Positions 1 to 6,402 of a stretch of DNA of 8,322 nucleotides are shown here, one piece after another. The stretch lies in the NCBI GenBank assembly GCA_035294725.1, contig DATGKK010000083.1, forward strand, positions 1 to 8,322. The letters run 5' to 3'. A program made the translations under genes and the position numbers. The first letter of the stretch is position 1. Every line of letters starts with the position of its first letter. The notes beneath the pieces were generated by a model. It was not told the origin of the DNA. It did not search any database and saw only the letters and a list, made by a program, of their open reading frames with translations. This stretch comes from DATGKK01 sp035294725 (GTDB taxonomy: Bacteria; Actinomycetota; Acidimicrobiia; Acidimicrobiales; Bog-793).

Positions 1-154
1 AGCCGTCCTAGGGAACCTCGCGAGCTCGCGCCCAACCTCGCCGGCTACTGGCATCGAGGCCTGCCGCCGGGGCCCGGCGTGCTCGTTGCCCCGGGGGCCG
101 CGGGCTGTGGCACGCTGTCCTCGCTTCGGGAAGGGGACAGAGAGGGGAGCGGCA

Positions 155-508
155 GTGGGAGGTGACTGGTCGAGGCCGGTGGTGCACTGGGAGATCCTCG
201 CTCGCGACCCTGAGCGGCAGGCGGCCTTCTACCGCGAGCTGTTCCACTGGGAGATCGGCGAAGGGCCGGTCATGACCATCACCCCCGGCATCGGTGGCCC
301 CGAGCCAGGGCCGGGTGGCCACATCCGCAAGGGCGACGAGAGCCGTGTCTCGCTCTACGTGCAGGTGCTCGACCTCACCGCCTCCCTCGGCCAGGTCGAG
401 CAACTGGGCGGGCGCGTGGCCGTCGCGCCGTTCGCCGTCCCGGGCGGGCCGACGATCGCGTTCGTCGAGGATCCTGAGGGGCTTCCACTCGCGCTCGTCC
501 AGCAGTGA
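155..508 (+). CDS. VOC-fold (glyoxalase/bleomycin-resistance-like) protein
   Basis: Small protein of 117 residues in the vicinal oxygen chelate superfamily; substrate unknown, presumably cytoplasmic. The N-terminus (residues 9-32) has the usual VOC pattern: a strand with a His (VVHWEI), then a helix of the DPERQAAFYRELFHW type. The C-terminal half ends in the family signature FVEDPEGLPLALVQQ, where the Glu of DPEG is near the position that often binds metal. The frame is open further upstream to an ATG at 86. I chose the GTG at 155 because a purine-rich GAGAGGGGAG lies about 5 bases before it and homology begins just after it, whereas residues coded by 86-154 look like non-coding sequence. 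It converges with the minus-strand cluster ending at 551. Single-domain VOC proteins may be lyases, dioxygenases or drug-binding proteins, so no function is assigned. Confidence 0.85.
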   Translation: MGGDWSRPVVHWEILARDPERQAAFYRELFHWEIGEGPVMTITPGIGGPEPGPGGHIRKGDESRVSLYVQVLDLTASLGQVEQLGGRVAVAPFAVPGGPTIAFVEDPEGLPLALVQQ

Positions 509-510
509 GC

Positions 511-526
511 GCTCCGCTACGGGAGC
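511..526. terminator. Short hairpin between convergent genes
   Basis: GCTCC (511-515) pairs with GGAGC (522-526) around a 6-base loop, 2 bases after the VOC stop codon and about 25 bases beyond the stop of the convergent ABM-like gene. There is no T-run on either side, as is common in GC-rich actinobacteria, so termination is only suggested by position. Confidence 0.25.
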
Positions 527-550
527 CCGGCGGCGCCTCGGGGACAGGTC

Positions 551-841
551 TCAGCTGAGCTCGTCGTAGCGGCTCACCGAGAGCGACGCCTGGTCGATGA
601 GCGACCGCAGTCTCTCGGTGGCAGGATCGGCTGCGAAGCGGCGCTCGGCGGCTTCTGCATCCGCGCTCGTGCGCCACACGGACACGACGACCCACTCGCC
701 GTCGGCCGAGCGCGCCGTGGTTCGTCGCAGCAGGCCGGGCTGCTGGTAGGCGAACTCCACCTGGACGGCTGCGTCGGCCTCGCGCACCGCTTCGCTCATC
801 GTGCCGGGGATGGTCCGGAAGCGCATGATCTCGATCGCCAC
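551..841 (-). CDS. ABM-like (dimeric alpha-beta barrel) small protein
   Basis: Protein of 96 residues resembling the antibiotic biosynthesis monooxygenase (ABM) group of dimeric alpha/beta-barrel proteins. It has an N-terminal strand (AIEIMRFRTIPG), a helix (MSEAVREADAAV), a FAYQQPGLLRRTTARS segment, a central strand EWVVVSVWRTSADAEAAER and a C-terminal helix ending the fold. Some ABM-fold proteins oxidise quinol-like or polyketide substrates without a cofactor; many others have no known activity. There are no cysteines or histidines, so haem-iron ligation of the IsdG type is unlikely. The start is a GTG, 9 bases after the SDR stop codon, so it is probably the last gene of the TetR-led operon and translationally linked to the SDR. 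The start could also be an internal ATG at Met6, because no strong ribosome-binding site is visible. Confidence 0.8.
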   Translation of the reverse strand: MAIEIMRFRTIPGTMSEAVREADAAVQVEFAYQQPGLLRRTTARSADGEWVVVSVWRTSADAEAAERRFAADPATERLRSLIDQASLSVSRYDELS

Positions 842-850
842 GGAGCCAGG

Positions 851-1699
851 CTATTTCGGTCGCGCATGCGGAGCCGTGCTGGCGTGCCGCGGTGCGTCGA
901 GGCGGGCGTTCGCCCGGCCCATGACGGCGACGGCGGCGCGGCGGGGGAGGAGCCGGCCCATGGTGAACGCAGCCGTCTTGTTCGTCCAGCCGGGGATGAC
1001 CCGCGGGGTGCGGCCGAGGGCGGCGAGCGCCTCGGCCACGACCTGGCGCGGATCGAGCGTCCCGGGGGCCCGGGTCGCCGTCGTGGCCCGGTAGCCCGGC
1101 GTGGAGACCGCGCCGGCCGCGCACACGAGGACATCGACGCCGCGAGGTCGCAGCTCGGCCCAGAGCCCTTCGCCGAAGACGTTAAGGAAGGCCTTCGTGC
1201 CCGCGTAGGTCGCAAGGTGTGGGCTCCCCTGCAGGCCGGCGAGCGAGCTCATCAGCACGAAGGCTCCACGGCCCCGGTCTGCCATCGCCGGCAGCATCGC
1301 CGAGGCGAGCCGGACCGCACCGCTCACGTTCAACTCGACGGCGGCGAGGAGGTCGAGGGGAGCGGCGTCGACGAAGGGCCCGATCGGGGAGAGGGCGGCG
1401 TTGGCGACGACGAAGCCGATCTCGCGGCCGGCGACTCCCTCCAGCGGCGCCAGTTGCAGCCACTCGCCGGACCTGGCGTCGGCGGCGACGGTCTCGACGC
1501 TGACGGCGTGCCGGTCGGCGAGATCGGCGGCGAGGGCTTCGAGCACCGGCTGGCGCCGGGCGACGAGGATGAGGTCGAGCCCGGCAGCCGCGAGTGCCTC
1601 TGCCCACGCCGCCCCGAGGCCCTCGGAGCCCCCCACCACGAGCGCGGCGGGGCCGTAGCGCTCCCGCAGCGTCCGGCTCTGCCCGGCGCGGCCGCTCAC
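851..1699 (-). CDS. SDR family NAD(P)-dependent oxidoreductase
   Basis: Short-chain dehydrogenase/reductase of 282 residues. The Rossmann cofactor loop is GGSEGLG (23-29), a variant of TGxxxGxG. ARR at 47-49 follows the second strand, and basic residues there usually favour NADP(H). NAA at 100-102 replaces the usual NAG. Asn124, Ser151/Ser152, Tyr165 and Lys169 (YAGTK) make up a complete catalytic set, so the enzyme should be active. The C-terminal 60 residues have the PGWTNK...GRLLPRR...MGR pattern seen in a subgroup of SDRs acting on hydrophobic or lipid-like alcohols and ketones; substrate assignment by this is weak. It starts at a GTG 7 bases after the stop of the EXPERA membrane protein and is followed 9 bases later by the ABM-like gene, which supports one transcript. 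No Shine-Dalgarno sequence is clear, so coupling to the upstream gene is likely. Confidence 0.93.
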   Translation of the reverse strand: MSGRAGQSRTLRERYGPAALVVGGSEGLGAAWAEALAAAGLDLILVARRQPVLEALAADLADRHAVSVETVAADARSGEWLQLAPLEGVAGREIGFVVANAALSPIGPFVDAAPLDLLAAVELNVSGAVRLASAMLPAMADRGRGAFVLMSSLAGLQGSPHLATYAGTKAFLNVFGEGLWAELRPRGVDVLVCAAGAVSTPGYRATTATRAPGTLDPRQVVAEALAALGRTPRVIPGWTNKTAAFTMGRLLPRRAAVAVMGRANARLDAPRHASTAPHARPK

Positions 1700-1706
1700 C
1701 GGGGCG

Positions 1707-2321
1707 TCACTGAGGGATCGGGGCGGGAACCGCCGGCGCTGGTTCGCCGGCCGCGGTCGCCGTCACCGGTGCGGCAGTCCCCGACGGCAGGGCGCGGGTG
1801 AACGGGTGGGGGCGGAGCCACATGCGCGCCACCACGGCGAACGGGAGCAGGAGCCAGGGAAGGTTGGCGCCGAGGACGAGGGCGAAGTGGGGCGTCCGGT
1901 GCACCCCGAAGCGCTCCTCCATCAAGATGATGAGCACGTTCGAGGACATCATGCCGGCCCAGAAGATCGCCGGGACCCGGATCCACTCGCGCCCGCGCAC
2001 GAACGCGTAGATCGCGAAGGCGTAGAAGGGGCCGAAGAAGACGACGTCGATCCAGATGGTCATCTTCCAGAAGGCCGGGCGGGCCATGAGCAGCGGGTCG
2101 TAGCGCCGGCCGTACCAGTGGATGAGGCGGACGAGCGCCGGCGGCGGCCAGAGCGGGTAGTGCCAGTGGTGCAGGCTCGGGATGGTGAGCTGCTCGATGT
2201 CGACGACGTAGGTGATGAAGAAGAGGTTCAGGCAGAAAAAGGCGATGAAGACGAGGTCGTAGCGTCGCTCCCGAAGGGGCACGACGGCGCGGCCTGCCCC
2301 CGGCCCACGGCGCGTCCCCAC
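1707..2321 (-). CDS. EXPERA-domain membrane protein, TMEM97/sigma-2-receptor-like
   Basis: Integral membrane protein of 204 residues with four predicted helices (about 21-40, 88-108, 113-134, 146-168). It resembles the EXPERA family, especially human TMEM97 as recalled from memory. Residues 66-78 (LIHWYGRRYDPLL) match LLKWYAKEFKDPLL; 92-110 (D-VVF..PFY.FAIYAFVRG) matches E-LVFQLPFFPIATYAFLKG; WIRVPAI (113-119) matches WIRTPAI. The ligand-site residues of TMEM97 appear as Asp41 (human Asp29), Asp75 (Asp56) and Asp92 (Glu73, conservative change); Asp75-Asp92 keeps the exact 17-residue spacing. EXPERA proteins bind or isomerise sterols and bind many cationic amphiphiles; the bacterial role is unknown. 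The start is a GTG (2321) without a clear ribosome site; an alternative is the GTG of Val14. The C-terminal 30 residues are Ala/Pro-rich and probably disordered. It lies between two oxidoreductase genes in the same direction. Confidence 0.85.
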   Translation of the reverse strand: MGTRRGPGAGRAVVPLRERRYDLVFIAFFCLNLFFITYVVDIEQLTIPSLHHWHYPLWPPPALVRLIHWYGRRYDPLLMARPAFWKMTIWIDVVFFGPFYAFAIYAFVRGREWIRVPAIFWAGMMSSNVLIILMEERFGVHRTPHFALVLGANLPWLLLPFAVVARMWLRPHPFTRALPSGTAAPVTATAAGEPAPAVPAPIPQ

Positions 2322-2370
2322 GAGGGCACCGTACCAGCACGCTCTCGCGCCGGCTCGGGTTCGCCCCGGC

Positions 2371-3339
2371 TCAGGGGATCAGCAGCACCCGCCCGAACGC
2401 GTGGCGGCTCTCGATGTAGGCGTGCGCCGCCGCCGCTTCGGACAGGGGGAAGGTCCGATCGATGACGACGTTCAGCTCACCGCGGGCGACGGCAGCGAGC
2501 TGCTCCTCGATCATCTGGTGGGCCCGCACGCCGGCGAGGAGCTCGGCGCCGAGGAAGTAGCCGGAGAGCGACTGGTTCGCCGCCCGCATCCCTGAGACGT
2601 CCAGTCGTTCGGGGGGCGTCCGTCCGGCGTCACCCACGCTGACGCAACGGCCGCGGTAGGCGAGGGCGCGGAGGCTCGCCTGCAACGTGGCGCCGCCGAC
2701 GGAGTCGACGATCAGGTCGGCACCGTGACCGCCGGTGATGCGCCGCACCTCGGCCACGAAATCCTGCACCGTGTAGTCGATGCCCTCATCGAGCCCCAGC
2801 GGTGCCAGCCGGGCGAGGCGCTCGGGGCTCGAGGCGGTGGCGAGGACGCGCGCTCGCGCCCGCCGTGCCATCTGGATCGCGGCGATCCCGACACCTCCGG
2901 CTCCGGCATGGACGAGGACGGTCTCGCCTGCCTGGAGCCGGCCGAGCTCGAAGAGGCAGTCATGCGCCGTGCCGAACGCAATGGGGACGCAGGCCGCCTC
3001 GGTCGTGGAGAGGCCCTCTGGGATGTGCCAGGCGAAGTTCTGAGCGACGACCCGCCGCTCGGCGTGCGAGCCGTCGAGCCCGACGGTGACGACGCGGTCG
3101 CCCGGCTCGAAGCCGTCGACGCCCGGACCGCACTCGACGACTCTCCCGGCAGCCTGGTAACCGACGACGTGCGGCACCCGGGTGAGCTCGCCGTGGAGGC
3201 GGTGGAGCGTGTCCCCGCCTTCGACGCTGATCGCCTCGATCTCGACGAGGAGCTGGCCATCCCTGGGCTGCGGGTCCGGAAGGTCCTCGTAGCGGAAGAC
3301 CTCGGGTGCCCCCGTCTCGTAGTAGACGGCCGCCTTCAC
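2371..3339 (-). CDS. Quinone oxidoreductase-like MDR enzyme (zinc-independent type)
   Basis: Medium-chain dehydrogenase/reductase of 322 residues, close to NADPH:quinone oxidoreductase (QOR) proteins. The N-terminal GroES-like domain starts MKAAVYYETGAPEVFRYED and carries VVGYQAAGRVVECGPGV (58-74) and GDRV (80-83). The cofactor-binding domain has AGAGGVG at 145-151, followed by a helix, then ASSPERLARL after the second strand and the VDSVGG segment typical of QOR. The catalytic and structural zinc ligands of alcohol dehydrogenases are absent, so it probably reduces quinones, enones or other activated double bonds with NADPH. It starts at a GTG that overlaps the TetR stop as GTGA (3336-3339), which indicates translational coupling to the repressor. 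It is followed after 49 bases by the EXPERA gene. Exact substrate unknown. Confidence 0.93.
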   Translation of the reverse strand: MKAAVYYETGAPEVFRYEDLPDPQPRDGQLLVEIEAISVEGGDTLHRLHGELTRVPHVVGYQAAGRVVECGPGVDGFEPGDRVVTVGLDGSHAERRVVAQNFAWHIPEGLSTTEAACVPIAFGTAHDCLFELGRLQAGETVLVHAGAGGVGIAAIQMARRARARVLATASSPERLARLAPLGLDEGIDYTVQDFVAEVRRITGGHGADLIVDSVGGATLQASLRALAYRGRCVSVGDAGRTPPERLDVSGMRAANQSLSGYFLGAELLAGVRAHQMIEEQLAAVARGELNVVIDRTFPLSEAAAAHAYIESRHAFGRVLLIP

Positions 3340-4055
3340 GGCTGGCTCCCTGCCGCCGGGCGCCGAGCCGCCTCGTCGCCGGGCGCGCCGGCCTTCAGCC
3401 CGTCGAGGATCGTCCGGAGCAGGCGCTCGCTCTGGTCCCGAGAGAGCGTCGCCGTCGTGCAGATCGGCCCGACGAGCTGGGTGACCTCGGCGCCGCTCAC
3501 GTCGGTTCGCATGGCTCCCGCCGCCTGGGCCCGCTCGACCACGAGGTCGGCCGCTTCGTCGATCTGCTGCCGGATCTCGGACTTGAGTGCGGGATTCTTC
3601 TCGAAGGCACCTCGCAGCTCGGCGAAAAAGGTCCGCTTCCTCTCGGCGTAGTCCAGGAAGGCTTCGAGGAAGGCAACGACGGCTGGCCAGGGCTCGAGGT
3701 TGGCGACGGCCTTCTCGGCGGCGAGGACGAGCTCGCCGACGTCGTTGCGGTAGACGGCCTCGAGAAGGTCGATACGCGTGGGGAAGTGGCGGTAGAGCGT
3801 GCCAACCCCGACCCCGGCCTCCCGGGCCACGGCCTCCATCGCGGCTCCGGTGCCGTCGCGATTGAACACCTCGCGTGCTGCGGCGACCAGGCGGTCATGG
3901 TTGCGCTGCGCATCGGAGCGGCGCGGCCGGCCCGTCACTGCGCCGCCTGTGGTGGCGGCCACGCCGGTGCCCCGTTGCGAGTGCTCCCGCTCGCCGGTCC
4001 GCCGGCCGGTTCCCCTCGGAGCCCGGTGGGTCTCGTCACCCGGTTGCTCGGCCAT
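3336..4055 (-). CDS. TetR family transcriptional regulator (SbtR-like ligand domain)
   Basis: Repressor-type protein of 239 residues. Residues 1-42 are polar, Gly/Thr/Arg-rich and probably disordered. The DNA-binding domain is at about 44-102 and contains the TetR helix-turn-helix, AVAREAGVGVGTLYRHFPTRIDLLEAVY (near 75-102). The C-terminal part, with FLDYAERKRTFFAELRGAFEK, resembles SbtR-type TetR ligand domains. The ATG at 4055 was chosen because the frame's longer extension to 4253 would run through the divergent promoter and into the transporter; a later GTG (3938) just before the helix-turn-helix is the alternative. It overlaps the MDR gene by 4 bases and diverges from the DHA2 pump, the classic position for a local repressor of both. 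Two operator-like dyads lie in the intergenic region, so it probably also represses itself. The inducer is unknown and presumably resembles the pump or enzyme substrate. Confidence 0.93.
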   Translation of the reverse strand: MAEQPGDETHRAPRGTGRRTGEREHSQRGTGVAATTGGAVTGRPRRSDAQRNHDRLVAAAREVFNRDGTGAAMEAVAREAGVGVGTLYRHFPTRIDLLEAVYRNDVGELVLAAEKAVANLEPWPAVVAFLEAFLDYAERKRTFFAELRGAFEKNPALKSEIRQQIDEAADLVVERAQAAGAMRTDVSGAEVTQLVGPICTTATLSRDQSERLLRTILDGLKAGAPGDEAARRPAAGSQP

Positions 4056-4090
4056 CGTCGTTCGCCTCGGGTCGCCCTTCTCCCTCGATG

Positions 4091-4119
4091 TTGCAAAGCG
4101 GAGGCACCCTCCGTATACT
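4091..4119 (+). promoter_or_regulatory. Promoter of the DHA2 transporter
   Basis: TTGCAA (4091-4096) and TATACT (4114-4119) are separated by exactly 17 bases and are close to the sigma-70-type consensus TTGACA/TATAAT. Transcription would start near 4126, giving a leader of about 34 bases before the GTG at 4160. The 17-base spacer is filled by the dyad CGGAGG-CAC-CCTCCG, so a bound repressor would block polymerase directly. Confidence 0.7.
4097..4115. promoter_or_regulatory. TetR operator candidate O1
   Basis: AGCGGAGG-CAC-CCTCCGTA: two inverted half-sites with a perfect 6+6 core (CGGAGG/CCTCCG) and a 3-base centre. It shares 13 of 19 bases with O2 and sits in the -35/-10 spacer of the rightward promoter. 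It is assigned to the adjacent TetR by position and symmetry only. Confidence 0.65.
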
Positions 4120-4143
4120 AACCGGAGGAAGCTTCCGCTTACA
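4115..4143 (-). promoter_or_regulatory. Possible promoter of the TetR-led operon
   Basis: On the minus strand, TAGTAT (4120-4115) fits the actinobacterial TANNNT -10 pattern. A 17-base spacer (4121-4137) leads to a weak -35, TGTAAG (4143-4138). Transcription would begin near 4108, about 53 bases before the TetR ATG. The -10 overlaps that of the opposite promoter, so the two are face to face, and the spacer contains operator O2. Confidence 0.45.
4121..4139. promoter_or_regulatory. TetR operator candidate O2
   Basis: ACCGGAGG-AAG-CTTCCGCT has the same architecture as O1 (one core mismatch) and includes the perfect 10-bp palindrome GGAAGCTTCC (4127-4136). Both its half-sites lie exactly 24 bp from those of O1. 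It covers the likely transcription start of the pump gene and the spacer of the leftward promoter. A single extra half-site, AGCGGAAA, lies at 4151-4158 over the pump's ribosome-binding region. Confidence 0.6.
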
Positions 4144-4159
4144 GGATACCAGCGGAAAG

Positions 4160-5758
4160 GTGCAGCAATTGTCCAAGAGAGCTCTTCGCGCGTCGCGCCC
4201 CGCCGCGGTCGCGCCCAGTGCGTCCCCGCTCCCCGGGGACGCCACGAGGCCACGCCGGTGGGCCCGGAGCCCGGCGGTGTTCCTCGCCGTCATCCTCACC
4301 GCCCAGCTCATGCTGGTGCTCGACGCCACGATCGTGAACGTGGCGCTGCCGCGGATGCAAGTCGCGCTCGGCTTCTCGCCGACGGGCCTGTCGTGGGTGC
4401 TCAACGCCTACGTCCTCACCTTCGGGGGGCTGCTGTTGCTCGGGGCCCGGGCGGGCGACCTGCTCGGTCGCCGGCGCGTGTTCCTACTCGGTATCGCGCT
4501 CTTCGCGGGCGGATCGATGCTCGGCGGCCTGGCCGACGCGAGCTTCCTGCTCCTTGCCGCCCGAGCCGTGCAGGGGGTCGGCGCGGCGCTTGCGGCGCCG
4601 ACGGCCCTCTCGATGCTCACGAGCGAGTTCCCCGAGGGCCCGGCTCGGGTCCGCGCCATCGGCCTGTACACGGCCGTGTCGGCGGCGGGGGGCGCGATCG
4701 GCCTCGTTGCCGGCGGGGTTCTCACCGAGCTGTTCTCGTGGCGGTGGGTCATGTTCGTGAACGTCCCGATCGGCATCGGCGTGGTCGCAGTCGGACGACT
4801 CGTGCTCACCGAGAGCAGCCGCCGCCGCGGACGCGCCGACGTCGCTGGCGCGCTGTCTTCCACCCTCGGCATGACCGGGCTCGTGCTCGGGCTCGTCGAG
4901 GCGGGCACGGTGGGCTTCGGGGCGCTGAGCTCGTACGTGCCGCTCGTGGCCGGCGCGGCGCTGCTCGCTGTCTTCGGCCTCATCGAGCGGCGTGCCCCTG
5001 AGCCGGTCGTGCCCCTCCGGCTCCTCGCGCATGCCACCCGTTCCGGTGCCAACGCCGCGAGAGGGCTCATCTCGGCCGGCATGTACGGAACGTTCTTTTT
5101 CATGACCCAGTTCCTCCAGGACCTCGACCGGTACTCGCCCCTTCGAGCGGGCGTGGCGTTTCTCCCGATGCCCGTGTCGATCTTCCTCGGCTCCCAGCTC
5201 GCAAGTCGGGTGCTGCTTCGTCGCCTGCCGCCGAAAGTGGTGATGATCACAGGGATCGCGCTGGCGACGGCGAGCCTCGGAGTCGCCACGACGATCGGGC
5301 GAGGCGCTGGCTACGGGCAGGTGCTCCTCATGCTCGTCCCGCTCGGGATCGGCTCGGGCATCTCGTTCGTGAGCCTCACCTCGGCCTCGCTCACCGAGGT
5401 CGGGCCCGAGGACGCCGGGGTCGCGTCGGGGCTCGTCAACGTGAGCCAGCAGCTCGGCGGTGCGCTGGGGCTCGCCGTCCTCGTCACCGTCTTCGGCGCT
5501 GCCACTCACCACCTCCACGTCACCGCCGGTCCCGGCGAAGGGCTCGCTGCTCAGGTACAGGCCGCCTTCGTCAGCGGGATGCACGACGTCTTCCGGGTCG
5601 CAGCCCTGCTCAGTGCTGCCGCTCTCGTCGTCGTCGGGAGCACCATCGCCAGCGCTCAGCCTCGCGCAGGTGCTGCCCGGGTGCCCGAGGTCGATGCAGA
5701 GCTCGCCGCCGTACTCGTCGAGCTCGAGCACGCAGCGCCCGAGCTCGAGGCGAGCTGA
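4160..5758 (+). CDS. MFS transporter, DHA2 family (EmrB/QacA-like drug:H+ antiporter)
   Basis: Inner-membrane efflux pump of 532 residues, the usual size for 14-helix DHA2 proteins. After a basic N-terminal tail, helix 1 carries the family signature LVLDATIVNVALP (52-64) with the membrane Asp55. MFS motif A, GARAGDLLGRRRV, follows helix 2 (95-107). Antiporter motif C is at about 174-187 (SAAGGAIGLVAGG; the usual Pro after the middle Gly is Leu). The GVASGLVNVSQQLGGALGLAV segment in the C-terminal half is also typical of DHA2. The tail is acidic (ELAAVLVELEHAAPELEAS). The start is uncertain by three codons: GTG at 4160, or TTG at 4169, which has AAAGG 8 bases upstream. The frame is open far upstream (to 3875), but that part overlaps TetR and the promoter. 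It is divergent from the TetR operon and likely derepressed with it; the substrate is probably a hydrophobic drug-like compound. Confidence 0.93.
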   Translation: MQQLSKRALRASRPAAVAPSASPLPGDATRPRRWARSPAVFLAVILTAQLMLVLDATIVNVALPRMQVALGFSPTGLSWVLNAYVLTFGGLLLLGARAGDLLGRRRVFLLGIALFAGGSMLGGLADASFLLLAARAVQGVGAALAAPTALSMLTSEFPEGPARVRAIGLYTAVSAAGGAIGLVAGGVLTELFSWRWVMFVNVPIGIGVVAVGRLVLTESSRRRGRADVAGALSSTLGMTGLVLGLVEAGTVGFGALSSYVPLVAGAALLAVFGLIERRAPEPVVPLRLLAHATRSGANAARGLISAGMYGTFFFMTQFLQDLDRYSPLRAGVAFLPMPVSIFLGSQLASRVLLRRLPPKVVMITGIALATASLGVATTIGRGAGYGQVLLMLVPLGIGSGISFVSLTSASLTEVGPEDAGVASGLVNVSQQLGGALGLAVLVTVFGAATHHLHVTAGPGEGLAAQVQAAFVSGMHDVFRVAALLSAAALVVVGSTIASAQPRAGAARVPEVDAELAAVLVELEHAAPELEAS

Positions 5759-5820
5759 GAGGAGGCTGGCCTACCGGCCGCCCGCTCGTGAGCCAGCAGA
5801 GGGAGCCGCGACGGCGTGGG

Positions 5821-6402
5821 TCACTGGCCGATGCGCCCGTCGATCCGTTCCCGGAGCAGGTCGGCGTGGCCCATGTGGCGGGCGTACTCCTCGATCATGC
5901 CGATCAGGACCTCGCGAAGCGACATCGGGCCTCCGCCGCTGCCGTGGTGGTTGAGGGGGTCGTCGGCGGTGATCTCGAGGCTCGGTGCTCTCGCGACGAA
6001 GCGCTCGGCGAATTCGATCTCCGCCCTCCATGACCGCCATGCCTCCTCCACCACCTCCGGGTCGGCGACGGCGCCGTCGAAGTCGCCGTCCGGGTCGCTG
6101 GGCGAGCAGTAGAGGCGGGGGGCGTCCTCCCCGGCCATCAGCCGGCGGAAGGTGGCCCGCTCCGTCTCGGCCAGGTGCCGGACCAGACCGAGGAGCGACA
6201 TCGTCGATGGCTCGACGGCCCGACGGGCCATCGCCTCGGCGTCGACGCCGGTGCACTTCAGCTCGAGGGTGAGGCGTAGGCAGCGCAGGGCCTCGGAGAG
6301 GGCGGTGCGCTCGTCGCCCAACCTGAGCCGGTGCTCCCGGGGGTCGTCGTCGGACGGGTGGCCGTCCTCGGTGAACATGTCGGCGCGCCGCCTTGGGCCC
6401 AT
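5821..6402 (-). CDS. DUF664/DinB-like protein
   Basis: Protein of 193 residues from the DinB/DUF664 four-helix-bundle superfamily; some relatives are metal-dependent thiol transferases (mycothiol or bacillithiol). Characteristic segments are SLLGLVRHLAETERATFRRLMAGED (69-93), a strongly acidic stretch SPSDPDGDFDG (100-110), a helix around 117-137, and GGPMSLREVLIGMIEEYARHMGHADLLRERIDG (157-189). His76, His176 and His179 are good candidates for the metal site. The ATG at 6402 was chosen for length; the ATG at 6378 (Met9) is equally possible, and a further extension to 6576 has no homology-like content. It converges with the transporter (62 bases between stops) and is separated from vapC by 272 bases, so it is probably its own unit. 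Mycothiol dependence is an inference from the actinobacterial context. Confidence 0.85.
   Translation of the reverse strand: MGPRRRADMFTEDGHPSDDDPREHRLRLGDERTALSEALRCLRLTLELKCTGVDAEAMARRAVEPSTMSLLGLVRHLAETERATFRRLMAGEDAPRLYCSPSDPDGDFDGAVADPEVVEEAWRSWRAEIEFAERFVARAPSLEITADDPLNHHGSGGGPMSLREVLIGMIEEYARHMGHADLLRERIDGRIGQ

Noticed and set aside
1..154. Open plus-strand frame from position 1 to a TGA at 163-165, a possible 3' end of an upstream gene overlapping the VOC start; 12-bp palindrome CGCGAGCTCGCG at 19-30
   Set aside because: The encoded residues resemble no family, and the same stretch is open in other frames, as is usual in this GC range. The palindrome has no partner or context, so nothing is supported in this stretch.
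3875..4159. N-terminal extension of the transporter frame by 95 residues
   Set aside because: It overlaps the TetR coding region on the opposite strand and the control region; DHA2 proteins begin shortly before the LDATIVNVALP helix.
4056..4253. N-terminal extension of the TetR frame by 66 residues
   Set aside because: It would run through both promoters and into the transporter's first codons, and the extra residues have no TetR-like content.
4484..5731. 415-residue minus-strand open frame opposite the transporter
   Set aside because: Composition is dominated by Asp, Glu, Arg and His, the usual antisense image of a GC-rich membrane protein gene; the plus-strand frame has clear MFS motifs.
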